Below, in pieces: positions 43,956 to 50,658 of a stretch of 64,000 bases of DNA. The position numbers were made by a program, and so were the translations under genes. A model generated the notes under the pieces. It searched no databases and was not told where the DNA came from. It worked only from the letters and a program-made list of their open reading frames with translations. This DNA comes from CAYSPT01 sp964432985. Lineage in GTDB: Bacteria > Muiribacteriota > CAYSPT01. Every line of letters begins with the position of its first letter. The stretch's first letter is position 1. The stretch covers positions 87,365 to 151,364 of the forward strand of contig CAYSPT010000002.1 of NCBI GenBank assembly GCA_964432985.1. The letters are read 5' to 3'.

Positions 43956-44291
43956 TCAACCCAGCATACCTAATGCTTCGTCTTCGCTTGTTGTTATCTC
44001 GAAAACCTTGTGAAGATCCGTAATCTCGAATAGCCCCATAATGCTTTCATTGGGGCTGAGCATGATGATGTCTCCCCCCTGACCGCGGGCCATTTCCACC
44101 AGGAAGGCAATAATGCCAAGCCCCGCGCTGGTGATGTAACTCACGGAAGACAGATCGAGGACTATTTTGTACTTGCCCGATTTAAGTAACGAACGCAGCT
44201 TCTCTTTCAGAATGATAGCGTTTTCTTCGGCAATGTCGTTTACAGGAGTAACAACGACTTTTTCCCCTACTTCTTTGAAGTTTATATCCAC
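43956..44291 (-). CDS. STAS-domain anti-sigma factor antagonist (second copy)
   Basis: 111 residues with a single STAS domain. The phosphorylation loop is SVSYITSAGLGIIAFLVEMA, with Thr-Ser before AGLG. AGGAGGTG precedes the GTG start. It is related to, but distinct from, the antagonist at 16632. It is monocistronic, opposite in strand to its neighbours; the 220-nt gap upstream holds small inverted repeats (AACCATA/TATGGTT near 44336) but no other feature. Confidence 0.87.
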   Translation of the reverse strand: MDINFKEVGEKVVVTPVNDIAEENAIILKEKLRSLLKSGKYKIVLDLSSVSYITSAGLGIIAFLVEMARGQGGDIIMLSPNESIMGLFEITDLHKVFEITTSEDEALGMLG

Positions 44292-44519
44292 CTGTATTCA
44301 CCTCCTCGGCACAACACGGTACCGAGTCATTATCTAACCATAGTATGGTTGAAATCAACTTTTGTATTATACCATACTTTCCACCGCCGCCATTCCTGGC
44401 TTGCGCTCGCTTTTTCTACTGTGGTATGCTTGGTGTTAAGGCTATATTATAGCTAGTTTTCTATAAAATATCACAATATACTTAGGATACTCTAAAGAAT
44501 GGCGTAGTGCGTGATCTAT

Positions 44520-44705
44520 ATGAAAGTGCTTTATATTATATTCATCGTGCTCGGTTCCTTCCTGGTGTGCTGGGGATTCTGGCGAGCAAACCGTGGACCT
44601 GAAAAAGGACAGTCTCTGGCTGCTTTTCTGTCTCTGGTAGGAGTTTTCGTCACCTTCCTGGGACTGCTGCTCTTTTTTGTGCCCGGTTTTTTCACCCTGG
44701 AGTGA
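44520..44705 (+). CDS. Small two-helix membrane protein at the head of the pseudopilin operon
   Basis: 61 residues from the ATG giving MKVLYIIFIVLGSFLV; an in-frame GTG three codons upstream is the alternative. Two membrane segments (about 2-20 and 32-55) flank a short basic loop (WRANRGPEKGQS). The stop lies 8 nt before the next gene's ATG, so the two are coupled. No family is recognised. It could be an assembly factor for the pilus proteins that follow. Confidence 0.6.
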   Translation: MKVLYIIFIVLGSFLVCWGFWRANRGPEKGQSLAAFLSLVGVFVTFLGLLLFFVPGFFTLE

Positions 44706-44713
44706 TACGGGGC

Positions 44714-47059
44714 ATGGTATTCAACACCCGTCCGCGAGGCACCATACTGGCTCTTGTTCTGGGAATTGGTTTCATCCTGGTGCTGATAATCATGTCTTTT
44801 TTGGTCTATCTGCAGAGAGAAAGCCGCCTCACCTCGATGTACAGCGCCAGAATCGCCGCCCGGAAACTGGCCGAAATGGGCATGAATATTTTCAAACCCT
44901 ATATTAAAAAAGCGGTCAGGAGCTCGGAATTCGAGCTTACTTCCATCTTGAAAAAGCCACTGGAAGACATGTCTGAGGAAAGTATTCCCTACGATCTGAA
45001 GGAGCTCTTCCCCGATATAGTGCAGAACCTGGAAGAGCTTGACATCAAGCACTTTCGTGACATTCATTCCTGGGATGCTTTCATCACGGTGAGTCCGGAT
45101 GATTTCGAAGGTTTTGACACACCTCTGGCACGTTTCAAAGACCCGGGAGGCACGGCAAAAACCTACGAGAAGTACGGCCAGGTAAAGATGAAGGTCCGGG
45201 CCGTGGTGGGCAGCGGGCTGGTGGGAGCCAGCGCAGAGGTTCACGAAATAACCGAAGTCAAGGTCAACGTGTCCAGAATCCCCCTCCTGTCCGATTTCAC
45301 CCTTTTTCTCCACGATGCTCTGGCCACCGGCGCCAGCGGAGGAGGCAGCGATCCTGACAGGTTCAACAAGACCAAGGTCGACCGCGACGGGAAAAAACGC
45401 TCCGGACCGCTTATCGTACTGAAAAACGGCCAGGGACAGACCTGGAGACCCGGCCCCGGCATGCAGGGCTGGTTTACCAAGAACGATCTGGTAAACCAGG
45501 GATGGGTGTACCTCGGATCACCGACTGGCGGCGGCGGGACGGGGAGCGGAAACAATATTCTTCTCACCGTTGCCTACGGAAACGGTGCCTATACCGAGTC
45601 CGGCGACTACACCGGCGCCAACGCGAAACACGACGACGATTTCACGCTCTACCAGGGAGATGCGGAACCCGATCCGGAAACAGGTGAAATGAAGTGCAAT
45701 CCCCTGATTAGAAATCAAGAATTTGCATCAGCGGTTCAGGGCACCGAAGGAGAAGTGTACGAGCATATCTACATCCACACCGGGATCTGCGGTCACGATC
45801 CTACACCTACCTACAAGATTCTGGGAACAGATTATTCCACCGATCAAAAGGCACCCCTGGAAGACGGAGTAAGCAGCTGTTTGAGACTGTTCGGGACTCC
45901 CTCGTACGTTTCACCGACCCTGGTGCTGGGGAACGTGCAGCGTAAATTCCTGCGGCTCTGTGTCCTGCGGGTAAATCCCAATGATACCCAGGCCATGGAC
46001 ACGTGGCAACTGAGGGCCCAGGAAATAGCCAACGACCCGCAGATCAATTTTTACAAGGACGAATGGGCAATGGTCATGCCGCTTTATTTCTGCAACAACG
46101 AACCGGAGTACAATGTTCTCGGATCGTTCCCGCCCGACGGCAGCGATCCCGACGTGGCAGCCCTGGGCTTGGATGAACAACCAGGAGAGCACAGAGCACG
46201 TTACCTATTTCTCAAGGAGTATCTGCCCACCCAGATCGGCCAGTATCCAAACTACCGGGAGTGGATGACCCATGTGTACAAAAACCCGATCAATTATTCG
46301 CTTGATTATATCGCTTCAGTGGGGTACACCCCTTCTCCCGACCACGTCGTTCTGGACCAGTATTACGAAGAGGACAATGACGCCCTCACCCGGTATCCTT
46401 CCCAGTTCAACCCCAATGTCGAAGCGGCGGTAACGAGTCTTCCAGCCCTTATGGATGTCGTGTCCGGACACTTTACCAAACCACAGCGCCTGGCCTGGCA
46501 GACCGGACCGGATGACGGCGAAGGCATGGAGTTGACAGAATTTCTCGAAGAGTGGAACTACCTGTCGCCTTCCGGCGACCTCACCCTGGGAACGGTTATC
46601 TACGCCAACACGGCTACGAATAACGGCGGAGGGAGCATCGTCGTAGATTCTTGCAACGTCAAACGGGGCGGCGTGATAGTGTGCGAAAACTCCGTCACCG
46701 TCAAGGCACCCATAACGGGAGACAATTTCAGCGAAATATTGACTATCGTATCCCTCACGGGCGACATCACCCTCTCCTCGGGAGGGGGAAGCAGCCAAGA
46801 GATACAAGCCCACCTTGTGGCTCCCAGAGGAGCGTTGAAAGTACAGGGAAACTCGGGCAGCTTTGTGATAGAGGGAGCCGTGGCGGTACGCTCGCTCCCG
46901 AAGACCACCCTCGACAGTATCACGCAAGGAATCAGTACCATCCAGTACAAAGCTTCTCTCAAAATGCTGCCAGGGAATTATGAAGAGAGCATTATGGTGG
47001 ACGTCTGTCCGGTTGGAGATCCCATCCCCTCCGCCCCTATAACGGGAGGTGAGCTCTGA
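44714..47059 (+). CDS. Large PilX/GspK-like pilus-assembly protein
   Basis: 781 residues. A short basic N-terminus (MVFNTRPRG) is followed by one long hydrophobic helix (TILALVLGIGFILVLIIMSF) and an amphipathic extension (MYSARIAARKLAEMGM), the pattern of PilX/GspK-type pseudopilins. The large body is beta-rich with many Gly/Asp/Pro segments. The C-terminal part (about 640-740) has repeated strands like a beta-helix (SVTVKAPITGDNF, VIVCENS). It overlaps the next prepilin gene at its stop and is probably a tip component. The length far exceeds typical PilX, so the assignment is tentative. Confidence 0.62.
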   Translation: MVFNTRPRGTILALVLGIGFILVLIIMSFLVYLQRESRLTSMYSARIAARKLAEMGMNIFKPYIKKAVRSSEFELTSILKKPLEDMSEESIPYDLKELFPDIVQNLEELDIKHFRDIHSWDAFITVSPDDFEGFDTPLARFKDPGGTAKTYEKYGQVKMKVRAVVGSGLVGASAEVHEITEVKVNVSRIPLLSDFTLFLHDALATGASGGGSDPDRFNKTKVDRDGKKRSGPLIVLKNGQGQTWRPGPGMQGWFTKNDLVNQGWVYLGSPTGGGGTGSGNNILLTVAYGNGAYTESGDYTGANAKHDDDFTLYQGDAEPDPETGEMKCNPLIRNQEFASAVQGTEGEVYEHIYIHTGICGHDPTPTYKILGTDYSTDQKAPLEDGVSSCLRLFGTPSYVSPTLVLGNVQRKFLRLCVLRVNPNDTQAMDTWQLRAQEIANDPQINFYKDEWAMVMPLYFCNNEPEYNVLGSFPPDGSDPDVAALGLDEQPGEHRARYLFLKEYLPTQIGQYPNYREWMTHVYKNPINYSLDYIASVGYTPSPDHVVLDQYYEEDNDALTRYPSQFNPNVEAAVTSLPALMDVVSGHFTKPQRLAWQTGPDDGEGMELTEFLEEWNYLSPSGDLTLGTVIYANTATNNGGGSIVVDSCNVKRGGVIVCENSVTVKAPITGDNFSEILTIVSLTGDITLSSGGGSSQEIQAHLVAPRGALKVQGNSGSFVIEGAVAVRSLPKTTLDSITQGISTIQYKASLKMLPGNYEESIMVDVCPVGDPIPSAPITGGEL

Positions 47060-47496
47060 TGGTCCGAAAGCCGCGGGCGTTTTCCATGGTCGAACTTCTC
47101 ATCGCCATGGTCATCATCACCGCCCTGCTGATTCCGCTGTTCGGCGCCCTCATGTGGGGACAGCAGAAGACCGATCTCACCGTGGACCAGGTCATAGCCG
47201 AAAACCTGGCCATGAGGTTTCTCGAATACGTGCACAGCTTCGACTTCGAGGAGATCGATTCGGGGCTCGAAAATACCGACAGCCTGCCGGATTCATTGTT
47301 CGTACCGGTGGCCGGGTTTGACATCGAACCATTGGTTCCCGACGATTACGAACAAGTCGAGTTCGTCCCCGAAGGGGCGGACCCGGAAGATAAAGTGGAA
47401 ATGAAGTACAAGATAGTGACGGTCAAAGTCACCTGGGAGCACCTGGGTGACCCAAAGGAGATTGAACTTGCGGACATTTTTGTCAGTTATAAATAA
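47059..47496 (+). CDS. Type IV prepilin-like protein (PilV/GspI type)
   Basis: 145 residues with a prepilin N-terminus: a short leader, then AFSMVELLIAMVIITALLIP with Glu at position 5 of the mature hydrophobic helix. Prepilin peptidase would cut before Phe or the adjacent residue; the residue before Phe is Ala rather than the usual Gly. It starts at the stop of the PilX-like gene (GGGAGGTGAG upstream) and overlaps the next prepilin gene by about 29 nt. It is part of a minor-pilin operon. Confidence 0.82.
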   Translation: MVRKPRAFSMVELLIAMVIITALLIPLFGALMWGQQKTDLTVDQVIAENLAMRFLEYVHSFDFEEIDSGLENTDSLPDSLFVPVAGFDIEPLVPDDYEQVEFVPEGADPEDKVEMKYKIVTVKVTWEHLGDPKEIELADIFVSYK

Positions 47497-48244
47497 CCTG
47501 CAGAAAAGACAGCGACGCAGGTTCAGGTTGGGTCCCAACGGCTTCAGATTGGGTCCCAACGGCTTCAGATTGGGTCCCAACGGATTCAGGTTGGGCTCTA
47601 ACGGGTTCACGTTGGTGGAAATGATGGTGGTCGGGGCCATCGGGCTGATCCTGATCATCGCGGTTTTCCTGCTGTTTAGAAAAGGCCTGGCCGGAATCGG
47701 CCGGGGGAGCCAGAAACTTAACCACCTCCATGAAGCCAGCCGTATCCTGGCCATGCTCAGGGAAGATCTCAGGCTGTGTCACGAGGAGATTGACGAAAAC
47801 GATGGTACTTTTTCCTTCAAGAAATGGGCGGTAAAAAAGGAAGGATCGTCGGGAGCAGTGACCAAGCTTCACACCACGGTCACCTACGAACTGAAGGACA
47901 TGGAAGACTCGTCAAACAGGGGGAAGAAACTTCTCCGCAAAGAAACCGTGGGGACGGGGCTGCCCACCGGCACACCCCGCTCATACGGCAGGGGCCTGCT
48001 CAAGGAACTGCTGCTGGAGCCGGTAGAAGAGAACGACCGTACCTTTGTCAGGATCAAGCTGGTCATGACTACCCCCGAAAAAGGCGCCGCCGCGGAAGAA
48101 ACAGGAGGACCAGACGAAGAGGACGCAGGAGAGGGCGAGACATCTACTGCGTCAGGGGCAAAATCCCTGGTAGTAAACACCATCGTACTACCGGTGGAGC
48201 AGGAGGGTTTTGAAGCCCGAAAACACTGGATTTCAAATCCCTGA
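47468..48244 (+). CDS. Type IV prepilin-like protein (PilW/GspJ type) with repeated leader
   Basis: 258 residues from a TTG start (AAAGGAG 7 nt upstream; a GTG at 47447 is possible). The mature pilin helix starts at FTLVEMMVVGAIGLILIIAV with Glu5. In front of it stand four copies of FRLGPNG (last copy FRLGSNG), each ending in Gly before Phe, the prepilin peptidase site pattern. The body has EASRILAMLREDLRLC and a beta-rich region as in PilW/GspJ. The C-terminus has an acidic, Gly-rich stretch (TGGPDEEDAGEGET). It is the last gene of the operon. Confidence 0.82.
   Translation: MRTFLSVINNLQKRQRRRFRLGPNGFRLGPNGFRLGPNGFRLGSNGFTLVEMMVVGAIGLILIIAVFLLFRKGLAGIGRGSQKLNHLHEASRILAMLREDLRLCHEEIDENDGTFSFKKWAVKKEGSSGAVTKLHTTVTYELKDMEDSSNRGKKLLRKETVGTGLPTGTPRSYGRGLLKELLLEPVEENDRTFVRIKLVMTTPEKGAAAEETGGPDEEDAGEGETSTASGAKSLVVNTIVLPVEQEGFEARKHWISNP
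47522..47605 (+). repeat. In-frame 21-bp tandem repeat over the prepilin cleavage site (4 units)
   Basis: Units start at 47522, 47543, 47564 and 47585. The core TTGGGTCCCAA is itself palindromic. Each unit encodes FRLGPNG or FRLGSNG. The mature start FTLV continues the phase of the repeat. Confidence 0.9.
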
Positions 48245-48362
48245 AAAAGTTTTTATATTGTTTTGTGAAAAAGTTTGAAACAAATCCGGCCTTCGTGCAT
48301 ACACCTCGGTGAGAAAGAAGGTAAAAGGAGGCCGGACAGAAAGATCAGGGGCGTAGAATCTC

Positions 48363-48917
48363 ATGGTCCGGGAAGACAAAGACATCGTTGCTGAATGCCT
48401 GTCCGGCAACAAGCAAGCCTTCGAGCAATTAGTTGAAAAGTACTCAAGGAGGATGTATGCGGTGGCCTACCGGTTCATGAGAAACCAGGAAGACTCACGG
48501 GACGTGGTCCAGGAAAGCTTTGTTGCGGCCTATTCGGCCCTGGACCGTTATGATCCTTCGCGCAAGTTCGTCACCTGGCTGCTGGCCATAACCACCAATC
48601 AGGCCCTGTACCGGCTCAGACAGCGAAAAAAACGGGACACCACCAGCGTGCCCCTTGAAGAAGACCGTGTCACCAGCGGGTTCACCCCCGAACAGGAGTA
48701 CGAGCAGAAGCAGCAGCGCAAAAACATCGATACAGCGCTGGCTTCTCTTTCCTCCAGTTACCGGGCGGTGCTCGTCATGCGGCACTTCGAAAACCTGAGT
48801 TATGAAAAGATAGCCGAGGTGTTGAACATCCCTATAGGGACGGTAAAGACCAACATTTTCCGGGCACGGAGAATGTTCGCCAACAAGCTGTCCAGGCTCG
48901 AAGGCAGTTTTGCCTGA
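48363..48917 (+). CDS. ECF-family RNA polymerase sigma factor
   Basis: 184 residues. Region 2 is visible in NKQAFEQLVEKYSRRMYAVAYRFM and QEDSRDVVQESFVAAYSAL, and region 4 in YRAVLVMRHFENLSYEKIAEVLNIPIGTVKTNIFRAR. A typical group of the RpoE/SigW type. The next gene is its probable anti-sigma. The 118-nt gap upstream has an imperfect CCGGCCTT/AAGGAGGCCGG pairing around the ribosome site and a TTTGAAAC element that could be a self-recognised -35, but I cannot fix a -10 box. It likely controls the surface cluster downstream. Confidence 0.92.
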   Translation: MVREDKDIVAECLSGNKQAFEQLVEKYSRRMYAVAYRFMRNQEDSRDVVQESFVAAYSALDRYDPSRKFVTWLLAITTNQALYRLRQRKKRDTTSVPLEEDRVTSGFTPEQEYEQKQQRKNIDTALASLSSSYRAVLVMRHFENLSYEKIAEVLNIPIGTVKTNIFRARRMFANKLSRLEGSFA

Positions 48918-49031
48918 GCGTGGCTTTGCCTAAACGCAGTTTAGTCTAAGCGCAGCTTAGTCTGAGCGCGGCTCCGACAAGGCTGCGCCTGGTCTGAGCG
49001 CGGCTCCGACAAGGCTGCGCCTGGTCTGAGC
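48915..49031 (+). repeat. 16-bp-periodic hairpin array between sigma and anti-sigma genes
   Basis: CTGAGCGTGGCTTTGC (48915), CTAAACGCAGTTTAGT (48931) and CTAAGCGCAGCTTAGT (48947) are followed by a 32-bp double unit repeated exactly twice (48963-48994 and 48995-49026). The middle two units are self-complementary hairpins. The sigma-gene stop codon lies in the first unit. Confidence 0.85.
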
Positions 49032-49052
49032 CGGGAAAGAACGGTGTGTCAT

Positions 49053-50102
49053 ATGGACTGTAAACGAGTTAGAGAAATTATAGAAGACGAAGCGTTCGGC
49101 GAAACCGCCGCGCGAAAGTCGACTAAGCCGGATATTACAGACCACCTGAAGTCATGCCCCCAGTGCGAGCAGTACCTGACCGACCTGAGCCTGGTCACCG
49201 AAAGCTTTGCCATGATGGACGCACCGGAACCTCCGGCCGACCTGGTCCCCTCTGTTATGGCCGCCCTGCCGGACAATCCCCCCTGGATGCAGAAACCTTC
49301 ACTGATGTCCAGACTGGTCTCGGTAAAGAATAATTTCGATTCATTTTTCACCAACCTGGTGCCGGCTGCACCGAAACTGGCCTACGCAAGCGTGCTGGGC
49401 CTGATGGTGGCCGCCGCCTGCCTGGCACTGGTGATGACCGGGCAGGATGCGCCGAAACAGGGGGACGTAACCCCTGAGGACACGCAACCGCAGATCATTG
49501 CTGAAGTACCAGTAAAACCGGCTACCCGGGCCCTGCAATGGACCCAGAGCCGTAGAAAGCTCACCCCGGGGAGCGAAGTCGTTGCCACTCGCAAGACCGT
49601 CAAGCTGAAAAGCGGTGATCATCAAATTCTCGTCCGCCCCGCCTCCAAGCTGGAAGTGGCGGATAACGAGATAGAGTTCAAGCGGGGAGAGATTCTAGCC
49701 CGGTTCGCCGAACTTGATGAGCCCTTCACCATTACCGCCAGGGACTACACCATCCAGGTAGTGGGAACGGAGTTAGGCATCCGTTCCATACCCGGAACGG
49801 GACTTGAAGTGGCCGTCATCAAAGGTAAAGTGGAGATCACCGCTCCTGGCGGAAGCACATGCGACCTGAATGCCTACCAAAAAGCCCTCCTTACCGGAAG
49901 AGGTATAAGTGGCCCAGAAGCCATGGTTATGGGCGAAGAAACGCAATGGTACCAAGGCCGGAAACAGCAGGAAAGGTACACACGGATTGACCGTACGGAC
50001 AAACCCGTCGGAAAACCGAAAAGCTCCACGCCCACGCAGAAGGCACCGCTCGAGGAAACGGCGCCGGAAGATTTTTTGGATATGATAAAAGATGGCCGTT
50101 AA
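49053..50102 (+). CDS. Anti-sigma factor with zinc-finger, membrane helix and FecR domain
   Basis: 349 residues. The N-terminus has the anti-sigma zinc-binding pattern in ITDHLKSCPQCEQYLTDL (about 29-46), typical of ZAS domains that bind ECF sigma factors. One membrane helix follows (YASVLGLMVAAACLALVM, about 110-127). The periplasmic part (about 175-285) matches FecR: SGDHQILVRPASKLEV, FTITARDYTIQVVGTELGI, VAVIKGKVEI. A basic, Pro-rich tail ends the protein. It is probably the partner of the sigma factor just upstream, sensing an envelope signal through FecR. Confidence 0.86.
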   Translation: MDCKRVREIIEDEAFGETAARKSTKPDITDHLKSCPQCEQYLTDLSLVTESFAMMDAPEPPADLVPSVMAALPDNPPWMQKPSLMSRLVSVKNNFDSFFTNLVPAAPKLAYASVLGLMVAAACLALVMTGQDAPKQGDVTPEDTQPQIIAEVPVKPATRALQWTQSRRKLTPGSEVVATRKTVKLKSGDHQILVRPASKLEVADNEIEFKRGEILARFAELDEPFTITARDYTIQVVGTELGIRSIPGTGLEVAVIKGKVEITAPGGSTCDLNAYQKALLTGRGISGPEAMVMGEETQWYQGRKQQERYTRIDRTDKPVGKPKSSTPTQKAPLEETAPEDFLDMIKDGR

Positions 50103-50112
50103 CCGCGACAAA

Positions 50113-50187
50113 ACGGCCGCGGCCGTAGTGAGACGGCCATTACTCAGCTATATTGCAGCAGTATGCAATAACCACTTCGAGAGGTGG
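50113..50187 (+). other. Cluster of mini-hairpins between the anti-sigma and LysM genes
   Basis: ACGGCCGCGGCCGT (50113-50126, perfect palindrome), TATTGCA/TGCAATA (50151-50157 with 50164-50170) and CCACTT/AGGTGG (50172-50177 with 50182-50187, one G-U pair). The last includes the ribosome-binding GAGGTGG of the next gene, so folding might mask it. Confidence 0.55.
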
Positions 50188-50198
50188 TGGATGTATCC

Positions 50199-50630
50199 AT
50201 GGTGAAACATACACTGGTACTGCCGGCGGTTCTGCTGGTAGTCTTTCTCTGCGCTTCCGGTGCCGCTGCCGAATGGTACACCATGCAGCCCGGTGACAAT
50301 CTCTGGAACCTGGCTCAGGATAAGTACGGAGACGGGCGTCTCTACACGGTCCTCGGCAACTACAACAAAATCACCAACCATCGGGCCATCCCGGTGGGCA
50401 AGCGTATCTGGATCCCGTCCAAATCGGAACTCGAGCAGTTCAGGGACGCCGAGACGGAAGAAGAAAAAGAAACTATCCAGCGTCAGGGGCGTGAAAACCA
50501 GCGAGACACGACCCCGCCGGACAACAGCGGTCAGAAAGCCAGAATAAAAACGGCTCCTTTCGACTTTCTGGAAGCCATTCTACACAAGACCGAATCCGGC
50601 ACGGAAAGTGATTTTGCCAGCACACCGTAA
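50199..50630 (+). CDS. Secreted LysM-domain protein
   Basis: 143 residues from the ATG giving MVKHTLVLPAVLLVV; in-frame GTGs just upstream overlap the ribosome site GAGGTGG. The signal peptide ends near AAAEW. One LysM domain (about 25-75: EWYTMQPGDNLWNLAQDKYG, YNKITNHRAIPVGKRIWIP) should bind peptidoglycan. The rest is charged and unstructured. It lies between the anti-sigma gene and the module-rich proteins, in the same direction. Confidence 0.87.
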   Translation: MVKHTLVLPAVLLVVFLCASGAAAEWYTMQPGDNLWNLAQDKYGDGRLYTVLGNYNKITNHRAIPVGKRIWIPSKSELEQFRDAETEEEKETIQRQGRENQRDTTPPDNSGQKARIKTAPFDFLEAILHKTESGTESDFASTP

Positions 50631-50658
50631 TTGAGTGAGTTAAGGAAGGATATTCTCT

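Noticed and set aside
48245..48362. ECF-type autoregulatory promoter before the sigma gene
   Set aside because: TTTGAAAC resembles a -35 box, but no convincing -10 at 16-17 nt spacing was found, so it is not listed as a promoter.
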